From NCBI GenBank assembly GCA_034769895.1, contig CM068373.1, positions 195,590,134-195,654,133 on the forward strand: a stretch of DNA of 64,000 nt, read 5' to 3'. Made by a program: the position numbers and the translations under genes. This document shows positions 34,782-47,858 of the stretch, one piece after another; position 1 is the first letter of the stretch, and every line of letters starts with the position of its first letter. The stretch is from Magicicada septendecula (taxonomy: Eukaryota > Arthropoda > Insecta > Hemiptera > Cicadidae). The notes under the pieces are model-generated. The model ran no database searches, was not told the DNA's origin, and worked only from the letters and a program-made list of their open reading frames with translations.

Positions 34782-37343
34782 TCAACCCCCATCATCAAAA
34801 ATTAGTCTTATCTTCACATAACACTGTTCAATTTTATTGATACACAACATATGGCTATCTTTTTTATAATAACCATAAAATTTTATTTTTTTCATTGTGC
34901 CAAAATAATAATACCTAGGGTTACCTCCCATTATTATTTTGTCATAAACCAAGTCAACATTATTATTTTTTGTCAAGTCTCCGTAAGTATTTGTTGTTAC
35001 ACCCAGGTGAGTTACATCATTATCACAATTATCTGCTACTACCAGTACACTACTTCTCCCAACAGGTAAATATTTATCATCAATATACACATTGTTTACT
35101 ACAGTACAAGGTAAATCTACATTATTTACCATAATTCTCTTAATATTCATCTTCTCTATCAACTCTCCATAACCTCTATTTAGCTTGAAACACTGTAACT
35201 CTTTCTCTCTCTCATAATCAATTTCATCACCACAACATTTCACATTCTCATTCCACACAGAGGGCAACACCACTAAATTGTTTAAACACCATCTGGCTCT
35301 ACCAGATAAAACAACCAACTTATTTGACTATTTGCCGACCCATTGTCGCCCAAATGTCCTAGTGAGGATCTTTTATCCCCATAAACAACTTGTGAAATCT
35401 CTGCTTCACATTTAACCCCAGAAAAATTTGCCCCCTGTTCACCCTTTAAATTATCTCTCCATTCTTTCTCCAACTCATCAATACTAATCATTACTCCATT
35501 ACTAACACCAACTAACTTTCTACTCTTATTTTCACTATTACTATTACACAATATATCACCAATATTTTTAAAGAAAAATATCTCACTCTTGTTAACGTCA
35601 TCACAACTAACATTATTACTCACCATTTTTACAGCCACCTGTTTTACATTTAAACTAACCTCTTCCCGAATATTATTCGTATTGACCTCACTTATCTCGT
35701 TTTTTGTCTCCACTGCACTTAAAGTAACACAGTTATTTGTAAAAGTATCATCCTTATTATTATCTCCACCATCACAACTACTCACATTGTTTATTATTCC
35801 TTTACCATTATTAACAACATTATTACCACTATTATTTAATATATCACCAATATTTTTATTCAATAATGTTTCATCATTACTTATTTTAACCCTGCCACTT
35901 ACCTTATAATTCATCACCTGATTTGCATTTAAACTATTACCATTACTATTCGTAATTATTCCTCCATTATAATTCCCACTTGTTTTACAGTCATTACTTA
36001 CCTTGTTAACTGTTACTTCCTTGTTTATATTTAAACTAACCCCATTCGGATTATCATTTGCTTTAACTTCACGTACCTCATTTTTTATCTTCACCGCACG
36101 TAAACTAAACACTGTTGTTTGTAAAAGTATCATCATTACTACCTCCACTATTCAAACTACTACCCTTGTTTAGGCAGTGGCGGCTGGTAATGTTTTTGAC
36201 TGGGGGGGCAAAATTTAGTTGTACCCATATATTATGTAAAAAAAAACCCAGTAGAAACTAAATTATTGCTATTATCATCAAATAATTGTAAAATTGAATC
36301 TTTTGCTTCACTACTAAAATTATTGTTAATATCAAAAACCTACCTTACAAACTACCAATATTTAAACAGTGTTTGAAACTAAAATTATTTATAACCCCGT
36401 TTTATAATTTTGTTGTGTAATATCTAAATTCGGTTTCGGTGGCCCTAATTTTTTTAGTTCTATTTTCTTTTCGTAAGTAAGTGAATTTGAAATAATCAAT
36501 CGTTTAATATTACTTACCGAATTCATAGCCATTTTAATCGTTTCTAACAAATACACATAGAAGACACAGGCTCAAGCCTACACAGAATAAGTTACACGTT
36601 TATGTAGGCCTACGCAAGGTTCGACAAAAACACTATCGTACACAGAATACACTGCCTAATAAAGAATAAATTATTAGAACATTACGTTTACACAAAAAGT
36701 ACAACAAGAACACAATCAAAACTATATAAAACACAAGAGAAAATATATGCACTTATATATGCTATATGAAAATATATGGTATAACAGCAACAGAGAAGTT
36801 TTGAACAACGCTCCCTCTATGAATTTAGCTGCGAAATCAGAAAGCGGGCAAAGCCCTACCTGTAATGGCGGATGCTCATGTAAATGCATAGACATGTGTA
36901 CACATCTCTTGCCCCGCTCCCCGAAAGACTGGCCTATGCAGGGAGGACGATAGCGAAACCGTCCTGCCTGCGGGACCATGCCGAAAACATCGGGTGATCG
37001 CTATTAGTCGCCACAAAAATATCTTTCAATAAGGATACTACACATTATCACATTATAGTTATATTATTGACAAGTTTAATTTGCAAATTTAGTGGGAGGG
37101 CTGCGCCCTTTTGCCCTCCCTGTACGAGCCGCTACTGTGTTTAGGTCACTTTCTTTATTTTTGAGTAGCTTACATGGTTTGGCAAAAACATCCTTTAATC
37201 CATCCTTTAATTTATCAAACTCCTTATCTATCCTTTCCGCCGTTTCATCTACTCTTTTTTTTAACTCTCCACGACCCTTGTGTGGTTTCTTAAGGCGCTT
37301 CTCACAATTCTCCTCTATTGTGTTCAAAAGGTTCATCACGTCA
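34782..37343 (-). pseudogene. Gag-like ORF of element B, interrupted
   Basis: Read on the minus strand: 37343-37146 gives DVMNLLNTIEENCEKRLKK and a charged coiled-coil-like stretch (KGRGELKKRVDETAERIDKE). Then comes the hAT MITE, then 36148-35282, then after a frameshift 35318-34782, ending RLIFDDGG. The middle part is Asn/Ser/Val-rich and holds an imperfect internal duplication: AVKIKNEVREV versus AVETKNEISEV 127 residues later, and KNIGDIL again 96 residues later. The motif DVMNLL and the end DDGG match the ORFs of C and D. No enzyme motif seen. Cut at the N-terminus by the gypsy LTR at 37344. Confidence 0.75.
36175..37137. mobile_element. Non-autonomous hAT MITE, 963 bp
   Basis: Flanked by a perfect 8-bp duplication TGTTTAGG (36167-36174 and 37138-37145). 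The ends are CAGTGGCGGCTGGTA and, inverted, CAGTAGCGGCTCGTA, 13 of 15 matching. A GGAGGGC/GCCCTCC hairpin lies just inside the right end. No transposase. The 8-bp duplication and CAGTG-type ends identify hAT. It interrupts the gag-like gene of element B. Confidence 0.92.
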
Positions 37344-38756
37344 TGTGACGATTTTAAAAAATATTTAAATCGCACAAATAAAAAATTTTTGCTTTCTAAC
37401 AAGTGAGAGTATTGTACACCCCTTACCTATACCTAGATTCCTGCATCAACTTGAAATTGTCCCGTACCAACATGCAAAGAACGGTGTTATTTAGCTAATA
37501 ATAATAATTACGTTAATTATTTAAAATACGTACTAAATAAATAAGGAAATTCCTAATTCATAACAAAAGTAAAATAAAGTATTACAATTTAATTAATGAA
37601 TAGTTAATACTAAATAAAAGAACGAACTATTTTCTCAGTGCGTAAAACCACGCCAGCTTACTGACCCCTCGCCGCTAAACTATGCAGACATTCGCTAGTG
37701 AAACTTCGACATGTAAAGATGTCAGTTTTGTTTTGTCCACATACACGTAGGTGTATGCCGTTAAAAGATTATATCCAGTTTGTGGTGATATCGTTTTGAA
37801 AAATGTAGCGTGGAAATAATAAAAAAATATATAATGTAGTGTGTGAAGAGTTATAAAAAAAAAAGAAAGGAAAACGTAGCCGACACATCTCTTAAAAAAT
37901 AAAACTGTAAGTGGTAAGATATGTTACTTACCAGACTTTAGTACTGCAAAATAAGAACTGTAATTAAGGTGTAAAATGTGAACAACTAACTCCAGAAGTG
38001 GAAAACTTAAACTACAACAGTATGAACTTCCAGTAAAAAATCCGATCGTCGAGACTACCAGATACAATCAACATAATGGAGCACCAAGAGGAACCATGTA
38101 TTGCACCCTAGAAGACGACAGAAGATGACCATCATGGACCCCACAACAACCTCATGTTAAATTCAGGTGATATCCAAACATAACATTTGTAAAAATTTGT
38201 TTCAACAAGAGAAGTAACAAAAGAACAGTAAAGAACTTTTGGTAATTTAAAGAATAACTTATAAGATTTGTAATTTCTGTAATGAAGTAGTAGTAACATC
38301 ACGATATCTAAATGTAAGGTAATTCTGTAAATTACAACCAACATTATTCTTCAAATAATTTGGTTAAAGTTGTGATAAATTAAAACATAACAAAGTTGAA
38401 AAACATAACAAAGTTGAGACCCGGATCCGAGGTACTTAAAACAATATCTAGATGAATACTTTTGAGATAAAAGGAATAGACATTTAATATTTTTAAAGCA
38501 TTAAATGGAGAATTTACTAGAGTAATTCTTTTAAAAGCAAAGTAAACCATGAGATTTGAATAATAATAAAGAGATGTTTTTGCTAACAATTAGAGAGTTA
38601 ATAAATTTATGCAATCCTTGACTAATTCCTATGTAATAATGTGTTATAATTTGTTAGTAAGTAAGTTTTACTAACAACGGCAGCTAGTTTAATTAACAGG
38701 TAACGAATTGAACTAGTTCCCGACTTTTGTGATGTCTTAACAAGGGAGACGTCACA
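37344..38756 (+). repeat. Gypsy LTR1
   Basis: 1413 bp, starting TGTGACGATTTT and ending ...GAGACGTCACA. The ends form a perfect 7-bp inverted repeat (TGTGACG/CGTCACA). The start is confirmed by comparison with 52052. The 3' border is inferred from the inverted ends, because both LTRs are followed by the same internal sequence. After it comes AAATTGCGCCACTCTG (38757 on), the likely but imperfect primer site (TTGCGCC rather than TGGCGCC). Confidence 0.85.
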
Positions 38757-39473
38757 AAATTGCGCCACTCTGCTTCATAAAAAAGAAATAATTTTGTACA
38801 TTGTTATAATTTATCAACAGTAACGTTGTAGAATACATAAATTTATTCACTCTGGAATTGGGAACAATTAAATGAGTAAAGTTTTAATTAAGATATAATA
38901 ATATTAGTATTGGGACATTGCCGTAATAAACAAGTCATCGCTGGTAGAAATTCCATTTTAAACGTGTCGGTATTGACAAGCTGTTTCATGTTAAAAGCGT
39001 GTCGAGAAAGGTAAATTCTTCCCTTGGTACGTACGCATCTCATACAAAACTCCCCTCGCGGACATAAACAGACATTCCTAAACACGATAATTTCCTGTTC
39101 TGAATTGTCCTCGGAACAATTGTCTGAATCACCCTACTTGTTAAACCTCCCTATGCAAACAATAAGACTCCCCCCAATCAGCTGACCCATTGTGCTATTG
39201 TTAAAGCAATGAACTCTTCGTATGTGAAATTTCTCTCCACTATAAAATGATGTTAGTGTTTTGTTTTGACTGATTATATATGATAGTACAGAAAATTGAA
39301 TTGTTGTGAGATAAATTTAATTTGATTAATTAGTATAAGATTCTATATGTAATAAGATATATATATATGTGTGTGTGTTTAAATGAATTCACGTTTTATA
39401 AGTGTTTAAAATAGATGACATAAGATTTGTCGTACGTAATACGTCGTGTATTTAAAGTTGTTATTAACAAAAA
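38757..39473. other. Gypsy 5' leader (copy 1)
   Basis: Untranslated leader between LTR1 and the gag ATG at 39474. It contains the probable primer site at its start and an AT/GT microsatellite near 39358-39379. It contains no gene. Confidence 0.65.
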
Positions 39474-40989
39474 ATGTCTCAATTTAACCCCGACTTGTTG
39501 TTGAAGGACGAATTAAGCTATGAAGCATTTTGCGTGGTCTTCCCTACTCAAATGTAACTGTCGCGGAACTTCGCAAGACGTTACGTGAAAATAAACTGGA
39601 AAAACCCTCATTGTTAAATCGTTTGAGTGCCTTAGATTTTGAAAGTGAAAAGGAAACATGCTATCATAAGTATACAGAACTAACTTCGATTGCACAAACC
39701 CTGCGTGATGAAAAATCCCCCACAGTAATTTTACGCACCACCCAAAGAATCGAACATCTGACCCGCCGTATCACCAATTTGTTGAATTGGCCCGGTGATA
39801 AAGTTACCCCACCGGATACGCAAAAATTCACGGAGGAAGCATTACAACAATTACCCGAGATAATGCGCGAATTACGTCGAAGGTCCGAATCGTTTAGATT
39901 AGAAGAGATTGAAGAAACAATGACGAAACTAAATATTTCCCCTACCCAATCCCCTACTCAAGAACAGCAAACCGGTACTGCAAAATTTCAGTTTCTGCAG
40001 GAATCCAATATAGATCCATTTAAAGAAAGGTTAACTGATAGACAAGTAAATATCCAACCCGTAAACGTTACGTTACTTCCTAATGAACTAGTAAATATGA
40101 CCCGTACCTACGATTTACCTCCTCACTTGCTGACGAATCAATCTGCGGAAAAACCTAGAATGATGACTCAAGTAAATCTAACTACCGAGCTCTATGGAAA
40201 AATAACCCACCCTGTAGAACGTATTTTGTCTGATATACCAACCACTGATGGGCTGAATATTACAAAGCTCCTAGATTTTCTCAAGCATCTGTTACAACTA
40301 AAGGATCTGCGACAACTAAGAGATGATCAGATTTTACAAGTAATTTTACCTAAATGTAGATCTCCTTTAAAAGATCGTGTGTTAGAATCCCTAAGGTATA
40401 ATCACCCTGTAGAACTTCATACCACCCTAATAAGACATTTCATTCCCACTGGTATCTACGAAGAATTGAAGCGAAACCTAGTACTTCGTGTACAAGGAAC
40501 ATACGAGAGATTAGCTCATTATATATCTGAAATAAGAGAATCTGCTTTATTGCTACAAGTTAAATGGAGTGAACAACAGTTAGTAGACACTATCTTAGTA
40601 GGACTATCTCCCGAGGAGCGATCTCCCTAGCACTCATGAAGCGACCAACCACTTTCACCGAACTAGAACTATGTTGTATACATTCGTCCAACGTCTAGTA
40701 TTCCGACCAGAACAGACGCGTTTCTATGTCCCAGACTCAACGCAGAGATTCATTCCAACCCCTACTAATTGGAACTGATATCCGAACCTACCGCGATAAG
40801 CGATTCGCAAGTACATCAAAAACCCAAAGCTACCCCCATATTTCGTACTCTAGACCAAAACCCCGACAACATGCGAGTGAAGTCAATGAAAAAAGAAGAT
40901 GTTATAACTGTCGAAAGGCCGGACACATTAGCAAGAATTGTAAACAAAAGCGCTACCAACCGAAAACCGACCAGTCAAAAAACATGTGA
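39474..40989 (+). pseudogene. gag: gag of gypsy copy 1
   Basis: Structural polyprotein of a Ty3/gypsy element. The ATG at 39474 opens MSQFNPDLLLKDELSYEAF. The frame must shift at about 39527 (run of four T) to continue RGLPYSNVTVAELRKTLREN. The capsid-like part runs to 40626, where one missing base (compare copy 2) causes another shift. In the following frame a TAG stands at 40696-40698. Then comes the nucleocapsid, with one zinc knuckle CYNCRKAGHISKNC (CX2CX4HX4C). The frame ends at 40987-40989, overlapping pol. The first shift and the TAG are shared with copy 2; the missing base is private. Confidence 0.88.
40977..40983 (+). promoter_or_regulatory. -1 frameshift slippery site A_AAA_AAC at gag-pol junction
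   Basis: Six A and a C, in exactly the phase X_XXY_YYZ relative to the nucleocapsid frame, two codons before its stop (TGA 40987-40989). Pol is in the -1 frame and open from here. This is the standard way for retroviruses and many gypsy elements to make Gag-Pol. The same heptamer is kept in copy 2 (62923-62929). Confidence 0.8.
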
Positions 40990-43567
40990 AGCTGGAAGAA
41001 CAAAAATCCTACGTCTTCCGCAGCACTCGAAGGAAAGGTAAAAACAACAATAATCATAGAATAAAAATAAATAGAAATAAAGGCATAGACCCTTACTTAA
41101 CAAGATTTATTGAGAAGTGCAACTCTATTGGTGCATGCAAAACAAGTATATGCCAACTACCCTACGTACAGATAGACCTTGGAGCAACGAATATCCTTGG
41201 TTTAATTGATTCCGGATCTACCCGTAGTATAATTAGTCAACAGTTAGCCACCGTATTAGCTAATCATAATCTGATTAAACATAGCCAAAAGGTGAACATA
41301 AAGTGTGCCACCGCAAATAAACAAAACCTAAATATATCGCGCAGTATTACGGTGAAATTAAAAATAAAGAATTTTACTTGGTATGTTCCCCTACTAGTAG
41401 CTGAAGTGTTAGGACAAAACTTAATATTAGGCGCTGATTTTATAAGTAAAACTGGCTTAATCCTTGATATATATGCAAAACAATATTTCTTCAGATTTGA
41501 TCGTACTCGAAAATATCAGTTAGACTCCGAGTTAAGTAACGACGCTATTTGTGAAACCTCAACTATTCAATCAGAACATCAAGAATCTAGTCTGAGTCAT
41601 TTAAAAGGAACTGAGCGACAAAGAATTCAAAAGTTAATAAGGGAATTTTCTACTGTACTCACCCCCAAGTTAGGATTAACCCACTTAATCGAATATAAAA
41701 TAAATCTTAGTGACAACAAGGTAATACGTCTTCATCCATACAAATTATCGCCTCCCAAGATGGAAATAATGAGAAACCACATTAACAAACTCATTGAGCA
41801 ACACGTCATAGAACCGTCAACTTCTCCATACTCATCACCTGCATTCCTAGTACCAAAAGGAACTGACAAACATAGACTAGTCATGGATTATAGACAGCTA
41901 AATAAGAGTATAGAATTTGAATTGATACCCCTGCCCGACATTCACAGCGCGTTTCACTATTTTACAAAAGCGAAAATCTTCACCATAATGGACTTCAACC
42001 AAGCATTCCACCAAATCCCACTGGCTGAAGAATCAAAACATCTAACTGCTTTTGCTGTCCCATTTAATCTATATCAATTCACTAGAGTACCATTCGGTAT
42101 ATCACAAGGAAGTTCAGTATGTAGCAGACTGTTAGAGAAAATTTTTCATGACGTTAAATTTAAATTTGTATATCACTATCTTGACGATATAGTAGTATAT
42201 AGTGAGTCAATGGATCAACATATTGATCACTTGCGTGAAGTATTATCCAGGTTAAAGAAAGCTGGACTGACCGTAAACCCAAGTAAAGTTAACTTCGCAG
42301 TAAAACAATTCTCCTTCTTAGGTCACATAGTATCAGCCGAAGGTAAGGTTAGCATCGATCCCGAACGTACATGCGCAATCCGAGAATTCTTACCGCCGAG
42401 AGACGACAAAGGTATAGCTCGATTTTTAGGTATGATTAATTATTTTCACAAGTACATGCCCCACTTAGCGGATATACCAGCCCCATTGAATGCACTAAGA
42501 AAGAAAGGAACGAAATTCGAGTGGACTACTCGACACCAAGACGCGTTTGAAACACTAAAAGAAAGCATAATATCCCCACCGGTATTGCAGTTAGCAGATT
42601 TCAGTAAACCATTTGTTGTACAGACTGACAGCTCAAGTGTGGCATTAGGAGCCGTAATATACCAGGAAATCAATAATACTAAACTCCCGATCAGCTATGC
42701 ATCCCGTACATTGACCGAGCAAGAAAGGAAGTTCTCAGCCTACGAACTTGAATGTTTAGCCGTAGTATTCGCCTTTGATAAATTCAAACCATTTTTGGAA
42801 CACAAAGAATTTCTACTAGAAACCGATAATCAAGCCTTATCATGGTTATTGAACCACCCAAAACAGTTAGGTCGTATCGGAAGATGGGTGTTAAGATTAA
42901 ATTGCTACAAGTTCAAAGTGCAACATATTCGTGGTACTCAAAATGTAGTAGCTGATACTCTATCCCGCATGTTCCAACTACCCAATACAAGATCTGGCGA
43001 AGACAATATTGAAACCACTACCGTTAATACGCTAATTACTAACTTTCCCCTTGCATTTAAGGATATAGCATATCACCAATAACAAGATCCGAAATTGTGC
43101 AAAATAATAGAACAAATAGAGAAAGGAAATTATTCTGACAAATATACCTTGAGTAAGTGAGTACTTTGTTTTAAAAAGACAAACGGAAAATTACTGAGAA
43201 TAATCGCCCCGGAAATAATTAAACCTATGCTAATGGAATACTACCATTCATCGACCATTGGAGCTCATATGGGAATTAGGAAAACCATACATCGTATTCG
43301 CAAGGAATACCATTGGGAAAACATGAACAGTGAAATAAAAAGGTTCGTGAAAGAATGCGAAATCTGTGCTCTGAGCAAGCCAGCAAGAATCAGTCAAGTC
43401 GGAAAATTAATCTCAGAAATACCCACAACTCCCTTCTCGAAGATATACATAGACTATTCTGGACCTTATCCTCGTTCTAAATCCGGAAATACGATGCTAT
43501 TAATTTGTGTAGACTCCTTCACTAAATTCGTATGGATGTATCCTATGAGACGTGCATTAGCATCTAG

Positions 43568-44913
43568 TGTAACAATAAAAACGAAGGAGCCGAAATATAT
43601 ATAATAAATATGACCACTACCAGGACTTACCTGCACGCAATTACAACACTTACCTGTTATTGAAATTCTACCAGAAGACCAAGGTCGCCACGATTATTTT
43701 TTAGATAGGATAAAATATCGAAAACCTTTACACTCCACCTTAAATAAAAAGGACAATTTAGCAATCTGACCCCACCAAATTAATAATTCAGAAAGATTCC
43801 GGTCCGTTAGACGAATTTCGCAACACAGAAATGAGAAAATGGTAATGATGAAATAACTTAGACTAACACATTGTTTTGAAGTAAACTAAATAATTTTAAT
43901 TAATTAAAAACCGTTTTAATGATTAGCACAAGAACACTAAAACACATTTTGAAATATACATTTATGGATCATATTTAAATATTATATAAGACAGCCCATT
44001 CTGCCCACACACACTCTCACACAATTTAATACTTTACCCCTTTGTTTATTATACTTTACAAATCCCTTTTTTGTATTGAAACTGTCCACTACCGCGATTC
44101 CGTACGAACACGTGTTTTGTCCCCGATTCAATGTCCGTTAATTCGCTTTGTCGTCATTTCACTGTACTAACTTCTGACGGCGATATGGTTAGTAAATCCT
44201 GGGGTCCCGGTCGGTCTTATTGAATTAATTACACTTTATAACACTACCGACCGGGCCCGAAACCAAAACTGTGAGCGTCTGTTACTGGATGCGGCTCTAG
44301 CTGACTGTATGGCGTCTCTGGCTAATGTCGACTGTTCCGTCACGGGTGAACGTAACAGGTACATGTACCTGTTCCTGGAGAGTAGCTGATTCTCTACTGC
44401 CACGATGTTTTCGTCGCTCCGGCTTCATTTGCTGGTGTGTAACCATTCTATATATGGAATGGGGCTAACATATGTGGATGACCAGAGCTTAATATTGGGC
44501 TTGGCTCTGCTGATGTCATTGGAAAGACCGGATTTAGCCATGACTTCCTGCCGCTCAAAAAGCACATTGCGGAATTTTGTCCGTCCCAGGACATCCAGTT
44601 TTTGTCTGGATGTGTCACTCAGATTTGTGGTGATACAGTTGCGTCTGTGTGCTGTTTACGCAAGTACAGATTTCTGCGAATTTTGTGGAGATGCAAATTC
44701 CTCTGCCGCATTACACCACTGAAATTGCGCGTCGCCTTTGTTTCAAACGCTGTTTCTCAACTCTGGTCTATTACCCTGACAAATACGTTGCACAATACAA
44801 TTACAGTTTTACAAGTTTATTATACCAGTCCGCCCGAAAACGAAATAAGTAAAATATATATGTAAGCCCCAAACGTTTAAAATAAAAAAATACCCAAAAT
44901 TTGACCCGCTACA
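43568..44913 (-). repeat. 3' LTR of element C
   Basis: In element orientation starts TGTAGCGGGTCAAATTTT and ends TTGTTACA. It contains a perfect 20-bp palindrome (44354-44373, AACAGGTACATGTACCTGTT) and a 10-bp inverted pair CCCGGTCGGT/ACCGACCGGG around 44209-44255. There is also a CACGTG box (44109-44114) and CAG|GTAAGT on the minus strand at 43625-43633. Confidence 0.93.
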
Positions 44914-44922
44914 ATACCCCCT

Positions 44923-44963
44923 CGAGGAGAATTCTGCTGTGCACGACAGAAGAAATCTCATCG
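44923..44963 (-). other. PPT-adjacent stem-loop of element C
   Basis: 41 nt next to the C-run complementary to the polypurine tract. It is as in D and A, but one arm base has changed (CGAGGAGA instead of CGATGAGA), which leaves a G.A mismatch or a G-T type pair depending on strand. Confidence 0.8.
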
Positions 44964-47858
44964 ATAACCCCGAAGAGGACCGGTGAGGAACTAGTGCCAA
45001 CAACCCCCTTGTTCTTAATCTCATGGGTACACGACCCCCCCTGGCTCAGTGACCATGGACTCATCTGAACGAGATCACTGGACTTCTCCGTAAGAGATCC
45101 CAACACCGAGAAATCGATCAGACTCGCACCACAGCGCGCCTCGCCTTCTAACATGCTACCCCAAAATCCTCAATCCCTGGCTAAAATTATCCCAGCTCCT
45201 CCGCCGATATGGTTCCCCTTTTTGCAAGCTGGGCTGCCTTCAGCAGATACTGGGCTCACACACACTCACGTTACATGATACCCTAACACATTAAAAATAA
45301 AAATTTTCTTTTAAAATTTATTATAAATTTAAAAAAAAAATTCAAAAGTCAAAAAAAATAATCTTTTATCAAAACATTCTCTTCCTCTTTTTTCTAATTT
45401 TTTGTTTCAAATGACTTAACCTAGACATTTCTAATAATATAAACACATCCTTACTCTAACATGAGAACCACTTATAGACTACCAATACAATACAATACAA
45501 TAAAAGAAACATGGTTCATGCACACATAAGAAAATAATCATTACTCAAAAATATTCACTCGCTGGCAGGCGAAAAAAAATTAAAATTTTCAAAATTTTAA
45601 AATTCAAAAAAAAATTTTAATTTATTCATTAAAAAATTTTATTAAAATTATTCAAATATTGGTTTGAATTAATTAAACAAATTAAAATTGGATTCCTACT
45701 ATACAAGCTTAGTAGGTGTATGACCCCATCAGCTGATCGTAACTAGGTCAAGTCCAAAACCCTTGACCTACATATGTTATGTATGATTTCTGAAAACACT
45801 TTGAACATCTGCAATATCCTACCTTGAACTGCAAAACACAATAACATAAAATATTTAAAATAAACCAAATATTAATATAAATAATAAACAGATTGACATT
45901 TAAATTATTTAAAACAAACAATTCTTGACTTTACATTATTTTCAAATTTTATCAAAATTCTGTCACTGGTTTGAAAAATAAACAATTGTATATTCTTTAT
46001 CATAAATTCCTCTCTTTAGTTAACAGTTTAATTCTACATTACTGTGGGTGTTGTAACTCATTTATTCTCATTACTGTACTAGATCTCATGCATATATAAA
46101 CTTTCTCCCTCTGACTCTAATATTAATCAACCTCAACTCCCATGACACCCATCTCTACCAGAATATCTACTAATCAAAACACTCTAAAACCCAACTTATC
46201 ATTTAACACAAACGCCACCTTCTCTACATATAAAATACTCTCTAACCCTTTGTACAGGATACGTGTTTCCCCGCCCCCAAAAACTCATTTCCCTTATTTG
46301 GCCCCTGGTCTTTACCTAAGGCGGCCCCTTCCCCACAAAATCTATTCCTATCCCGTCCCAACCTTTGTTGCGGACTCCTACATTACACTACCCTCTAATA
46401 CAAAATTGCCATCCCCAAAATTCTCAATCTCATTACATTACTACAAATACACAAAATAACCTCATTAATTATAAACATAAATATATATCATTCAAAACTC
46501 TACATAAATTCTCCATTACCACTGTGTCAACATTAATACTTCACCAACTCTGTTACATCACATCAACTCAAAAACAACATTACATCATACTCATCTCTAT
46601 CACTTCACATTCAACTTTTAATTCAATTCGGACAGGTCTACATGTCCCATAAAACATTTATCACCCATCAATTATCTTTTATTAATTGGCATAAATTATT
46701 GTTATTTTATTTCTCATATTCTTTTTATCTTTACTTCAAAATATCTGTAATACGTTAAACATTAATTACTTGTAACATTTACAAACCAATATACCAGTGA
46801 CGTTATTGCTGATCAGCTGATCCTCCTAACACAATGAAAATACATCTTAAAATTGAACAAATTACATGGAATATACATATTTATTTTTATTTATTCTCCC
46901 TTCTCATCTCACTGTTTCCAATTTCTCTGACTCTGATGCTTATGTTAACCTGCCAGACGATTTACTTATTGGCTTAAACACATACACACATAATAAAATT
47001 ACATATTCTTATCAATGCTTACCTAACAGACAACAATAAAATAGTACACTTAAAATTATAATAACTAATTACAATTGACAACTAATTAAAATTTGTATAT
47101 ACATTATCATATAATATTTGCATCAACACTCATTTAACCCATTCATAACCTTTTACCGTTTAACTTTCTTGAAATTTTCAAAATTTATTATTGATAATCA
47201 TTATTTATCCTTTTTTATTTATTATTAAACTTTTTTAATTATCTTTATTTCTTGAACCAACTGATTTCCAAATAACATCTTATTACTGAATTAGAATCTC
47301 AATTACACCTGTAAATATTTTTATTACACCTGATTATAAAATTTTTCTACTTACAATCCATTTAACATGATATGCCCACAAAACATAATCACCACCATCT
47401 CTGAAACATTTCACAAAATTTATTAATTTAAATTAAATAATTTATCATTCATTACCAACTTTGCATCTCGTAAATAAATTAAATTTACAAAAAAAATTAA
47501 TTATACAACCTTTACATACTCAATCAAAATATTTAAAATATATCAAATTGTTAAAATTTAATTCATTATTAAAATATAAATTTCATTACCATCCAAACAA
47601 TTATAATTCTCTGATTACTTGTTTTCAAAATTAATTTGGTTTATTTATTTAAATTGCAAATATTTTAATATTATTCTTACAGCAATTAATTACCTACATA
47701 CACTGTTCACTTAACCACAACACATACCATTGGCTTTACTACATATTTATTTACAAATTTACTTCGGTATTTATTCAGTCATCACATCTCAATATCCAAA
47801 TCAGCAAAGTCAAATAGCTTAAAACAAAATATTTAACTGTCTTTTACTGTTTTCTATT
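44964..47858. other. Non-coding internal region of element C
   Basis: No gene. Holds the conserved block (45000-45270), the CACTCGCTGGCAGGCG motif (45555 on) and ATCAGCTGAT at 45728-45737 and 46812-46821. Short frames near 46142-46652 are not conserved as proteins between copies. Confidence 0.7.

Larger units (their letters stand above)
28840..37343 (-). mobile_element. LTR element B, 3' part, with nested insertions
   Basis: Minus-oriented member of the gag-like LTR family. It has one LTR (28840-29777), the complement of the polypurine tract (C-run at 29781-29788) and a stem-loop. The 3' internal DNA is interrupted by the Sailor-like transposon 30811-34254. The gag-like gene (34782 to 37343) is interrupted by the hAT MITE 36175-37137. 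The gene is cut at 37343 by the gypsy LTR. The gag start, primer site and second LTR should lie beyond the gypsy array, outside the window. AGGT (28836-28839) is the predicted 4-bp target site. Confidence 0.85.

Noticed and set aside
44405..44865. Short frames repeated at 50223-50683 and, diverged, at 54141-54452 and 60004-60315
   Set aside because: They are LTR sequence of elements C and D; frame lengths are not maintained between C and D and there is no start context or family match.
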